From CAJBIL01 sp049295655 (GTDB taxonomy: Bacteria; Pseudomonadota; Gammaproteobacteria; Burkholderiales; Rhodocyclaceae), in the NCBI GenBank assembly GCA_049295655.1, contig JBAQRB010000218.1:1-17609 (forward strand): 17,609 nucleotides of DNA, given 5' to 3'. Both the position numbers and the translations under genes were made by a program. The notes below the pieces were generated by a model. The model saw only the letters and a program-made list of their open reading frames with translations, searched no databases and was not told the DNA's origin. This document shows positions 9,526 through 17,609 of the stretch, piece after piece (positions within the stretch are counted from its first letter, which is position 1; each line of letters opens with the position of its first letter).

Positions 9526-10722
9526 ATGGACCCTATACGAAACCCCTTTGCTCCTGGTGCGGGCAACCAGCCACCGGAATTTGCTGGTCGAGAGTCAATC
9601 ATCGACGAAGCGAACGTCGCGATTCAACGAGCACTACTGCACAAGCCAAGCCGGTCACAAATGCTTCTTGGCCTAAGGGGAGTAGGTAAGACTGTCCTCC
9701 TAAACAAAATACAAGAGATGGCTGAGGAGGCTGGGCATCAGGTATCGTTCATCGAGGCACCGGAGAACAAGTCGCTAAGCGAATTGCTGTTGCCGAAAGT
9801 GCATCAGACGCTCCGAAAACTATCGGTTATAGAAGCTGCCAAGGTGAAGGTATTCTCTGCCCTCAGAGCTCTTCGATCATTCGCTTCGGCCATCCACTTG
9901 TCCTATGGTGATCTGTCATTGTCTGTCGAGCCGGAACTTGGGGTTGCAGACAGCGGTGATTTGGAAAATGACTTGTCGGATTTGTTCGTTCAGGTGGGCG
10001 AGGCTGCGATGGCAGGAGGTAAGGCGTGGACTCTTCTGATCGATGAGGTCCAATATCTGAAAGCAAAGGACCTCGCTGCGCTGATCGTCGCTCTACACAA
10101 AATCAATCAGAAAAATTTACCAGTGTTGTTCTTCGGTGCTGGTCTACCTCAAGTTGCAGCCTTGTCGGGTGATGCTAAGTCTTATGCAGAACGACTTTTC
10201 CACTATTCGCTTGTGGGAGCGCTTGAAAAAAATGATGCGCAGAGTGCGATCAGGCAGCCTCTGACAGAGGAAGGTGTGAGGATTTCTGACGAGGCTATGG
10301 CCGAAATTATCAGTAATACACGTGGCTATCCTTACTTCCTTCAGGAATGGGGGCATCAATGTTGGAATATCGCACAAGATGATCGGATTGAGTTTGACGA
10401 TGCAGAGAATGCTGCTGCCCTAGCAACCAAGCGATTAGACCAGGGGTTTTTCAAAGTTCGATTTGATCGACTTACCCCGAAAGAGCGCGAGTATGTGATC
10501 GCTATGGCCAAGCTTGGCGAGGGGCCTTATCGTTCGTCTGACGTTGCTGATGCACTAGGTGAGACGCCGCAAAGCTTAGGTCCTCGTCGGGCACAAATTA
10601 TCAGCAAAGGGATGGTTTACAGCCCATCCTATGGAGACATTGCTTTTACTGTTCCAATGTTCAACGAATACTTAATGCGGAATTTTGTGGAAACACACAG
10701 TAATGACCGAGCGGCTACATAG
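9526..10722 (+). CDS. Orphan AAA+ / STAND-like P-loop ATPase with C-terminal winged helix
   Basis: A 398-residue ATPase of the Orc1/Cdc6-like or archaeal-ATPase group (AAA_16-like). It begins with NPFAPGAG and PPEFAGRE, an N-terminal signature typical of such proteins. Walker A is GLRGVGKT (49-56, Lys55) and Walker B LLIDEVQ (170-176, Asp173-Glu174); FFGAGLP follows as a sensor-1 strand. A helical lid contains GYPYFLQEWGHQ. The C-terminal part (about 310-390) looks like a winged helix, with LTPKEREYVIAMAKLG and a recognition-helix-like segment. No membrane segment or second enzymatic domain is visible. The gene stands alone, is clearly lower in GC than its neighbours and uses codons rare around it (ATA, CTA, AGG, TTA), so it was probably acquired. 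ATP-dependent DNA-linked or defence functions occur in related families, but the role here is unknown. Confidence 0.85.
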   Translation: MDPIRNPFAPGAGNQPPEFAGRESIIDEANVAIQRALLHKPSRSQMLLGLRGVGKTVLLNKIQEMAEEAGHQVSFIEAPENKSLSELLLPKVHQTLRKLSVIEAAKVKVFSALRALRSFASAIHLSYGDLSLSVEPELGVADSGDLENDLSDLFVQVGEAAMAGGKAWTLLIDEVQYLKAKDLAALIVALHKINQKNLPVLFFGAGLPQVAALSGDAKSYAERLFHYSLVGALEKNDAQSAIRQPLTEEGVRISDEAMAEIISNTRGYPYFLQEWGHQCWNIAQDDRIEFDDAENAAALATKRLDQGFFKVRFDRLTPKEREYVIAMAKLGEGPYRSSDVADALGETPQSLGPRRAQIISKGMVYSPSYGDIAFTVPMFNEYLMRNFVETHSNDRAAT

Positions 10723-10936
10723 CGGCTATTTCACAACCTTGTTGCTGGCCTGTGGCTTATCACGTCTCTTCGTCTAAGTAGGGCTGCAAACTCGAGCAAT
10801 AGAATTTCTACCAAAAGCAAACGGTTAAGGTCGAAGACGCGCGGCATGTAATATCCATCACCGAGTCTTGGTCCACTCTGTGCCATGCTGCTCAGCCAGG
10901 ATGGCATTCAGTGACCCGTCGACGCAAAATTCCGCA
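10723..10936. other. Gene-free stretch downstream of the ATPase gene
   Basis: Mixed composition, moving back to host-like GC near 10850. No gene, hairpin with T-run or direct repeat matching the left side of the ATPase region was found. It probably contains the right edge of the acquired segment. Where the ATPase transcript ends is not visible. Confidence 0.4.
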
Positions 10937-12367
10937 TCAATCTCGCGCACTACGCCGGATCGCTGCCGCGCACGCCACTTCGCCGCTGGCCGAGAAGGCT
11001 TCGACGTTGGCTTCGATGGTTTCCGGGTCGTAGAGGTAGTTGAGCATCAGCCCGTACGACTGCGCGATGCCGCGCACCGAGGTGTCGGCGAGGGGGTTGA
11101 TGCGTTCGATGCGTGCGCCGTTGCCGAGGTGGAAGCGGGCGACCGGGTCGTAGGGGCGGTTGCCGCTCTTGGCGCAGAGCAGGTAGCGCGCCGCGAGCCG
11201 CGTCAGGCCGGGCTGCAGCAGTCGGGCCAGGCGGGCGTCGGCGGGCCAGGTGTCGGCGGCCAGCAGCTGGCGCACGTCGTCGGGACTGCCCATGGCGATG
11301 CCTTTGGGCGCGCAGTGGCGCGCGATGCGCAGCAGCTGTTCGGCGCCGAAGGCGTGCTGCCAGGCCGCCGGGTTTTTGTCGGCCCAGCGCCGCAGCGAGG
11401 GCAGCGGCGAGAGCGTGGCGAAGGTGGTCAGGCGCGGGTAGTCGCGCTTGAGGTCCTCGACGACGCGCTTGAGCAGGAAGTTGCCGAAGGAAACGCCGCG
11501 CAACCCGGCCTGCGTGTTCGAGATCGAATAGAAAATCGCCGTCGTCGCGCGGCGCGCGTCGAAGACCGGCGCCTGTTCGTCGAGCAGCGTCTGCACGTTG
11601 TCGGCCAAGCGGTCGGTGAGCGCCACCTCGACGAAGATCAGCGGCTCCATCGGCATGCGCGGATGGAAGTAGGCATAGCAGCGGCGGTCGGAGTCGAGAC
11701 GGTTTTTCAGGTCGCTCCACGAGCGGATTTCATGCACCGCCTCGTACTCGATCAGCTTTTCGAGCAGCGCTGCCGGCGAGTTCCAGGTGATGCGCTGCAG
11801 TTCGAGGAAGCCGACGTCGAACCAGGCGCCGAGGCGCGATTCGAGTTCGCGGTCGAGGGCGTGCAGTCCGGCGTCGTGGTTCAGGTAGCGCAGCAGGTCG
11901 GCGCGCAGGTCGACGAGGAACTTGACGCCCTGCGGCAAGGCGTTGAACTGCGTCAGGATGCGCAGGCGCGACGAGCGCATCGCGTCGCGCATCGCCGATT
12001 CGGCGGCCCACTGCGCGTCGCTGCCGATCGCCTGTTGGTACGCCTGATGCGCGCTGGCGACCGCCTGCGGGTCGGGGCCGAATTCGCTGGCGACGATACG
12101 CAGGAAGGCCGCGCGGCCGGTGTCGTCGAGCTGCAGGTAGCTCTCGGCCAGGCGGACGGCGCGCTGCCGCGTGGACACCTCGCCGCCGAGTCCGTCGGCG
12201 CATTCGCGCAGCTGCTCGCGGATCTTCGTCAGCTGCTTTGCGTTGAAGCCCGGCGTGCGCTCGTCGCCGAGCAGCTGGCGAACCCGGCGCAGCCCCCGGG
12301 TGACGATGTTGCCTGGGTTCGTGTCTGAGGGCGTCTCTGCGTGCGTCTTTGTGTCCTTATCCGGCAT
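10937..12367 (-). CDS. mcd: Malonyl-CoA decarboxylase
   Basis: Decarboxylates malonyl-CoA to acetyl-CoA and CO2. The 476-residue product has an N-terminal helical domain (to about 200) and a C-terminal acyltransferase-like catalytic domain. Recognisable segments are CYAYFHPRMPMEPLIFVEVA, AIFYSISNTQAGLRGVSFGN (with S281/S283, the region of the catalytic Ser) and ARFHLGNGARIERINPLAD with H413 matching the catalytic His region. IAQSYGLMLNYLYDP follows near the end. AAGGAG lies before the ATG, and the gene follows lgt by 21 bp on the same strand. A cytoplasmic enzyme is expected because no targeting signal is seen. It could remove malonyl-CoA formed by side activity of acyl-CoA carboxylases such as the one encoded nearby; that link is inference. 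Confidence 0.94.
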   Translation of the reverse strand: MPDKDTKTHAETPSDTNPGNIVTRGLRRVRQLLGDERTPGFNAKQLTKIREQLRECADGLGGEVSTRQRAVRLAESYLQLDDTGRAAFLRIVASEFGPDPQAVASAHQAYQQAIGSDAQWAAESAMRDAMRSSRLRILTQFNALPQGVKFLVDLRADLLRYLNHDAGLHALDRELESRLGAWFDVGFLELQRITWNSPAALLEKLIEYEAVHEIRSWSDLKNRLDSDRRCYAYFHPRMPMEPLIFVEVALTDRLADNVQTLLDEQAPVFDARRATTAIFYSISNTQAGLRGVSFGNFLLKRVVEDLKRDYPRLTTFATLSPLPSLRRWADKNPAAWQHAFGAEQLLRIARHCAPKGIAMGSPDDVRQLLAADTWPADARLARLLQPGLTRLAARYLLCAKSGNRPYDPVARFHLGNGARIERINPLADTSVRGIAQSYGLMLNYLYDPETIEANVEAFSASGEVACAAAIRRSARD

Positions 12368-12388
12368 TCTCGGCTCCTTGGGTTGGCG

Positions 12389-13186
12389 TCAGCCCTTCCG
12401 CCGGTGCGCCCAAACAACGCAGGCGATGCCGGCCAGGACCATCGGCAGCGACAGCCACTGCCCCATGCTGATGGTCTGCGACACGCCGAAGATACCATCA
12501 TCCGGTGTGCGGAAAAACTCGGCAATGAAGCGGAATGAACCATAGCCGATCAGGAATACCCCGGAAACCGCGCCGCGCGGCCGTGCGCTGCGCGAATACA
12601 GCCACAGGATGACGAATAGCGCGACGCCCTCGAGTCCGGCCTGGTAGAGCTGCGACGGGTGGCGCGGCAGGCTGTCGACCTGCGGGAAGACCATCGCCCA
12701 CGGCAGCGCGGGGTCGGCGACGCGCCCCCACAGCTCGCCGTTGATGAAGTTGCCGATCCGCCCGGCGGCCAGCCCGAGCGGCACCAGCGGCACGACGAAA
12801 TCGGTGATGTCGAGCCAGGAACGTGCGGTCTTGCGCGCATAGAGCGCCATGGCGAACGCGACGCCGAGGAAGCCGCCGTGGAACGACATGCCGCCCTTCC
12901 AGACGGCCAGGATTTCGAGCGGGTGCGAAAGATAGTAGCCGGGCTCGTAGAAAACGACCTGGCCGAGACGCCCGCCGAGGATCACGCCGAGCATCCCGTA
13001 AAAGAGCAGGTCGTCGAGCTGCTGCACGTTCCAGCCGGCTTGCGAGAGCTGCGGGTGCGACACGATGCGCTGCCGGCCGAGCCACCAGAACTGGGCAAAA
13101 GCGGCGAGGTACATCAGCCCGTACCAGCGGATGGCCAGCGGGCCGAGCGAAATGGCGATGGGGTCGAACTGGGGATGGATCAGCAT
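12389..13186 (-). CDS. lgt: Prolipoprotein diacylglyceryl transferase
   Basis: An inner-membrane enzyme that transfers diacylglycerol from phosphatidylglycerol to the lipobox Cys of prolipoproteins, the first step of lipoprotein maturation. From the ATG at 13186 it has 265 residues, the family norm; the open frame further upstream adds a non-conserved 32-residue stretch. About seven hydrophobic segments are visible. The essential residues sit where expected: H103 in SFHGGF and R143 in the Lgt signature AGRIGNFINGELWGR (141-155), with the same numbering as in E. coli, and GSFRFIAEFFR (216-226) near the end. No strong ribosome binding site is seen before 13186. It is the gene before mcd and probably shares its transcript. 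Confidence 0.96.
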   Translation of the reverse strand: MLIHPQFDPIAISLGPLAIRWYGLMYLAAFAQFWWLGRQRIVSHPQLSQAGWNVQQLDDLLFYGMLGVILGGRLGQVVFYEPGYYLSHPLEILAVWKGGMSFHGGFLGVAFAMALYARKTARSWLDITDFVVPLVPLGLAAGRIGNFINGELWGRVADPALPWAMVFPQVDSLPRHPSQLYQAGLEGVALFVILWLYSRSARPRGAVSGVFLIGYGSFRFIAEFFRTPDDGIFGVSQTISMGQWLSLPMVLAGIACVVWAHRRKG

Positions 13187-13287
13187 GGGGAAGGTGAACT
13201 CGCTTGAGAGGCAGGGGAGCGCTGGCGGCACACAAAAACACAGTGTACTCAGGGCGCGCCCGGATTGGCGATCGATTTGCACGATGC

Positions 13288-13318
13288 CCGGAGAGTGGCG
13301 TATTCATTGCCTCTCCGG
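13288..13318 (-). terminator. Hairpin after the PlsC-type gene, possible terminator
   Basis: Perfect arms CCGGAGAG (13288-13295) and CTCTCCGG (13311-13318) with a further GC/GC pairing inside a 15-base loop. It starts 3 bp past the stop of the acyltransferase gene on the minus strand. No T-run follows, so it may be a weak or Rho-assisted terminator, or an mRNA 3'-end stabiliser between the ybiT-plsC pair and lgt. Confidence 0.45.
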
Positions 13319-13321
13319 TCA

Positions 13322-13876
13322 TCAGCGCTTGAAGCGGATGTCGCCGGCTTTTTCCGGGTAGCGCGCCGTCTTGCCGGCATAGTATTCGCGCAGGACGGCC
13401 AGATCGGCGGCTTCATCGCCGGAGAGCGTGATCCAGCGCTCGACGCCGACGCATTTTTCGCGGTAATCGAAGAATCCCAGTCCGACCGGGACCTTGGCCG
13501 CCAGCGCCAGCCGGTAGAAGCCGGACTTCAGGCAGTCGGTCTTCGCGCGCGTTCCTTCCGGCGTGATCGCCATGTGGAAGCGATCGTTGTGCGCAAAGGC
13601 GTCGACCAGCTGGCCGATCATCCCGGTGCTTTCACGCCGGTTGATCGGCACACCGCCGATGCGCCGGAGCAGCCGGTTCACCGGCCAGCGGAACAGTGTG
13701 TCCTTGCCGGCCCAGTGGATGAAGATGTTGTGCCGGGCACGGAACAGCAGCCCGAGCGGGAAATCCCAGTTCGACGTGTGCGGATAGACGAGGACGACCG
13801 ATTTCGGCCCGGGCGGTGCGGCGAACACGGTGCGCCAGCCGATCAGCCGCAGGATGAGCGTGGCGAGCTGGCGCAT
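13322..13876 (-). CDS. PlsC-type 1-acylglycerol-3-phosphate acyltransferase family protein
   Basis: A 184-residue lysophospholipid acyltransferase-family protein. The catalytic HX4D motif is HTSNWD (H33-D38) and the phosphate-binding motif is PEGTR (107-111), with GGVPINRR (75-82) between them as the usual block III. It is shorter than typical PlsC (about 240 residues) and has only a weakly hydrophobic N-terminus. This fits the compact group often annotated as acyltransferase or glycerol acyltransferase of unknown substrate. Its ATG lies 21 bp after the ybiT stop, so the two are probably one transcript. The product is expected at the cytoplasmic face of the inner membrane. The main PlsC of the cell may be elsewhere. 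Confidence 0.88.
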   Translation of the reverse strand: MRQLATLILRLIGWRTVFAAPPGPKSVVLVYPHTSNWDFPLGLLFRARHNIFIHWAGKDTLFRWPVNRLLRRIGGVPINRRESTGMIGQLVDAFAHNDRFHMAITPEGTRAKTDCLKSGFYRLALAAKVPVGLGFFDYREKCVGVERWITLSGDEAADLAVLREYYAGKTARYPEKAGDIRFKR

Positions 13877-13897
13877 CGCGGGTCGTCCGGGTCGTCC

Positions 13898-15520
<1,623 letters not shown>

Positions 15521-15649
15521 GAAGAAACCTCGGGAAAATCATCAAGTTGCGGAAGGGCAGTATTCTACCCCGTGGCGGCACTCTTGTGCCGGCCGACAAG
15601 CGGGCGTTGGGGCAAAGAGGGCGGCTCTATTTTTGTGCGCCAGCTTGGC

Positions 15650-15712
15650 CGAGTCTCACCGCATGCACGGTTTGATGAGGGAGGGCAGGCGAAAGCCTGT
15701 TCTCTACTCTAC
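15650..15712 (+). mobile_element. 3' remnant of a group II intron (half of domain V and domain VI)
   Basis: The sequence GTCTCACCGCATGCACGGTTT (15653-15673, given here for its ACGGTTT end) matches the 3' strand of a domain V hairpin. It is followed by a domain VI-like hairpin: a 10-bp stem (15681-15690 with 15695-15704) closed by a GAAA tetraloop, an internal loop with an unpaired A at 15706 in the branch-point position, an outer GAG/CTC helix, and the intron-type end CTCTAC (15707-15712). The 5' strand of domain V, the rest of the ribozyme and the reverse transcriptase are absent, so this is a truncated, inactive remnant. No covariance search was possible. Confidence 0.55.
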
Positions 15713-15760
15713 CCTTTAATTCATCACCCCTTTGATTTCAGCGGCGTGGGGGCTAGCGGG

Positions 15761-16045
15761 TTAGAAAAACTGCTTGGCGAAGTTGGCGACTGCCAAAGCA
15801 ATGAGGATTCCCATCATCCACGATAGCTTGTCGAACTTGGCATCCAAGCCATCCATGCGTCGGTCCATTTTTACCAGATCATCACGCACAGTCCGAATGT
15901 CGCTCTTGGTTGCAAGGGTGGAATCCATGATTTCCGACAGAGACTCTTTTTGAACCTCAACCAGTGCAGAAGCCAGTTCACGCGAAGCCCCGGCCTTTTC
16001 CAAGCGCTCAACAAATTTCAAGGTATCAAAGGTGACCGAACTCAT
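15761..16045 (-). CDS. DUF1640-like small coiled-coil membrane protein
   Basis: A 94-residue protein that resembles bacterial DUF1640 proteins, related to mitochondrial CCDC90/MCUR1. It begins with the typical SSVTFDTLKFVERLEKAG segment, continues with a helical region (ASALVEVQKESLSEIM, TLATKSDI) and a heptad-like coiled coil (about 48-73), and ends with one transmembrane helix (about 74-91) next to a short FAKQFF tail. A tail-anchored inner-membrane protein is expected. GAGAGGAG precedes the ATG at good spacing and TACAAT (plus-strand 16072-16077) could be a -10. Such genes are often found in accessory DNA and near toxin or mobile loci. The function is unknown. Confidence 0.8.
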   Translation of the reverse strand: MSSVTFDTLKFVERLEKAGASRELASALVEVQKESLSEIMDSTLATKSDIRTVRDDLVKMDRRMDGLDAKFDKLSWMMGILIALAVANFAKQFF

Positions 16046-16117
16046 TGCTCATGCTCCTCTCAAGAAATTTCATTGTACCCAAAATCCGCGCAATATTTTT
16101 TTACCATTCGCCCATTG

Positions 16118-16134
16118 CAGGGCAATCGCATGAA
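16118..16134 (+). repeat. Left terminal inverted repeat of the IS
   Basis: CAGGGCAATCGCATGAA, matching the right end in inverted orientation with one mismatch. It begins two bases upstream of the Gs of GGGC and lies just beyond the transposase stop. Confidence 0.8.
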
Positions 16135-16136
16135 CG

Positions 16137-17287
16137 TCAGTCCAGCCCGAGCAATTCAGCGCGATAGGCATCAGAGGTTGCGGCGATGAGGCGGCGAACC
16201 TTGAGGCCGCCCTTACGCGTGACGGGGGCCAGACGGATGAGATTCAGGACGAAATGGCGCAGGACGGCGAAGTTGTGAGCGGCATGGCCTGTACGTGCGC
16301 GCATCTGGTCGTCGCCGAAGATGACGTCCATGCACCAGTGCAGACTGTTCTCTACCCGCCAGTGCTGACGCACCGCCCGATTCAGCCGCGCTGCGTCTGC
16401 CGTCAGGCTGGTAATGTAGCAGCGATGCTCCAGCGTGGTTTTGCCCTTGATCGTGCGTTCGGAGGCAATCACGGCAAACGACTTCAAATCTGGCCAGCGT
16501 TCCGGAGCATGCAGATACTCGATCTGATCGAAGACGTAGCAGCGGCGTACCGCCAACCGACCGTGATCTTTCTCCACCACCTCGTCAAAGCAATGGGGCG
16601 TCTTGTCCGGACCGGCTTGGAATGCGGCGAAGAAGTCCTGCATCGAATCTGCCAAGGTGGGCTGGTTGCCCTTGACCGACAGAATATAGTCAGCCCCCCG
16701 ATCCCGAATGGCCTGGGCGATGTTCGGCTGGGTACCCATGGCGTCGATGGTGACGATGCAGCCTTCCAAGGCCAAGGTCGCCAACAGTTCGGGGATGGCC
16801 GTCTTCTCGTTCGATTTCTCCGCTGTCGCGCGCAGCCCCAACACCAGCCCCGCTCCGGCGGCAAAGGCACTCACCAAGTGCAGCGGCGTGGCATCCACCT
16901 TGCCAGAGCGCCGGCTGGTCTTGCCGTCAATGGCGACCACCTCTTCCTGCTCCAGCGCTGGCACAACGCTACTGACCCAGCGCCGAAAGGCCGCACCGAA
17001 CTCCTCAGCATCAATCGCCGCGAAGACACGGCCAAAGGTATGGCCCGAGGCCATGCTTCACGATCGTGCGAGGCAATGCCGTGCTCCAGTTTCAGATACC
17101 GCCGAAACCAGTCCAGCTTCTCCTCGGCCCATGCCTCGATTTCGACAAAGTTATCTGCTCCCGCCAGCACGCCACAAACAGCGACCACCAGCAATTCAAC
17201 CAGATCGTGCTCAACCTTTGCGCTCTGTCTCGGGTCATGGACGCCAACAAATACCTCCGCGACTCGTAGCTTGCCTTTCTTCTCCAT
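16137..17287 (-). pseudogene. ISAs1-family DDE transposase, frameshifted by a 23-bp insertion
   Basis: The N-terminal part (17287 down to 17063, 75 codons) ends in KLEHGIASHD and then runs out of register. The remainder continues in another frame from TFGRVFAAIDAEEF (17039) to the stop at 16137. Removing the 23 bases at 17040-17062 joins the two into one 375-residue protein, the normal family length. The catalytic triad is intact in the downstream part: D in VVAIDGKTSRRS, D in IVTIDAMGTQ, and E in HWRVENSLHW. The inserted bases partly resemble the adjacent 17063-17079 segment and form the inverted repeat ATGGCC-CGA-GGCCAT. The second frame has its own ATG at 17054, which could yield a 305-residue C-terminal fragment. 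The N-terminal domain, with KVEHDLVELLVVAVCGVLAGAD, is typical of this family. Confidence 0.88.
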
Positions 17288-17394
17288 GGGAGCACCAAAA
17301 AAGACAGAAAACTACACAAATCCAACCGCTGTGAACAGCCTCTTTGCAATCCATTGATCGTGAACGAGTTTTTTGGCTGTTCACGACATCGGTA

Positions 17395-17411
17395 TTCATG
17401 CGTTTGCCCTG
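17395..17411 (-). repeat. Right terminal inverted repeat of the IS
   Basis: On the minus strand it reads CAGGGCAAACGCATGAA. The match to the left repeat extends one further base outward (G on both sides), which may be chance. The transposase ATG lies 107 bp inward. Confidence 0.8.
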
Positions 17412-17609
17412 CGGCGCTGGGTTCAGCCAACCGCCTGCTGATTATCCTGCGCTACATTTTCAACCTGGCAATCCGCTGGGAAATTCCCGGCGTGACGGCG
17501 AACCCGACGAAGGATGTCGCCTTGTTCGAGGATCCCAACAAGATGGAACGCTATCTGTCGCAGGCCGAGGTGCAGCGGCTTTACGCGGCCGTGTGCGAGA
17601 GCGAGAACA
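17412..17609 (+). pseudogene. Tyrosine recombinase/phage integrase, N-terminus lost at the IS boundary, C-terminus beyond the window
   Basis: Immediately after the IS end the plus strand encodes ALGSANRLLIILRYIFNLAI, then RWEIPGVTANPTKDV and RYLSQAEVQRLYAAVCESEN, open to the window edge. This is the end of the SAM-like core-binding domain and the beginning of the catalytic domain of a tyrosine site-specific integrase. The catalytic Arg/His/Tyr residues would lie beyond the window. The N-terminal arm-binding part is missing: the frame runs back into the IS without homologous sequence, and it is not found on the left side of the IS either. The gene is therefore truncated, with loss of the missing part in a deletion or rearrangement. 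Internal starts could still express a fragment, which is unlikely to be active. Confidence 0.82.

Larger units (their letters stand above)
16118..17411 (-). mobile_element. ISAs1-family insertion sequence, 1294 bp
   Basis: Bounded by terminal inverted repeats: CAGGGCAATCGCATGAA at 16118-16134 and, on the other strand, CAGGGCAAACGCATGAA at 17395-17411 (16 of 17 identical). The length and the single transposase gene fit the ISAs1 family. The flanking 8-10 bases (ending ATTG on the left, starting CGGCGCTG on the right) do not match, so no target duplication remains. The right end abuts a truncated integrase gene. The transposase is frameshifted, so the copy is probably not autonomous. Confidence 0.85.

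Noticed and set aside
10840..10956. Short minus-strand frame of about 30 codons beginning with GTG at the end of mcd
   Set aside because: The peptide looks protein-like but is tiny, overlaps the intact 3' end of mcd and has no supported start.
10868..12328. 486-codon plus-strand frame opposite mcd
   Set aside because: Antisense shadow; the minus strand encodes malonyl-CoA decarboxylase with all conserved segments. The 537-codon minus frame 13632-15245 is likewise an out-of-frame shadow of ybiT.

Overview
The window is high-GC bacterial DNA that looks like a betaproteobacterium. The dense G/C-ending codon use, the gene order regulator / methylmalonyl-CoA mutase / meaB / pccB / pccA, and the lgt and ybiT sequences fit Rhodocyclales (Dechloromonas, Azonexus or Accumulibacter type). 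This placement is inferred from recalled family features, not from a search.

Region 1 (1-9116) is a propionyl-CoA / methylmalonyl-CoA module. A crotonase-family gene (cut by the window edge) and a GntR/FCD regulator are read leftwards. Facing away from them are four genes read rightwards: coenzyme-B12-dependent methylmalonyl-CoA mutase, its GTPase chaperone MeaB, and the beta and alpha (biotin) subunits of propionyl-CoA carboxylase. An epimerase-like VOC gene converges on the end of this operon across a long hairpin with a T-tract. Together these would convert propionyl-CoA to (S)-methylmalonyl-CoA, then (R)-methylmalonyl-CoA, then succinyl-CoA. AT-rich palindromes between the regulator and the mutase share a 12-base core with the epimerase promoter, which suggests one regulator controls both. 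Two copies of a palindrome built from CACAACG-containing units of about 9 bp sit before pccB and after pccA.

Region 2 (9117-10936) is an AT-richer insert with one orphan AAA+ ATPase gene on the plus strand, its own likely promoter and no visible partner gene.

Region 3 (10937-15520) is a leftward cluster of ordinary chromosomal genes: ybiT (ABC-F ATPase), a PlsC-type acyltransferase, lgt (prolipoprotein diacylglyceryl transferase) and mcd (malonyl-CoA decarboxylase).

Region 4 (15521-17609) is a mobile-DNA scar zone. It holds the 3' end (half of domain V plus domain VI) of a group II intron, a small DUF1640-like coiled-coil membrane protein, an ISAs1-family insertion sequence with recognisable terminal inverted repeats but a transposase frameshifted by a 23-bp insertion, and the remnant of a tyrosine integrase gene beginning exactly at the right end of the IS. 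No tRNA, rRNA or CRISPR array was seen.
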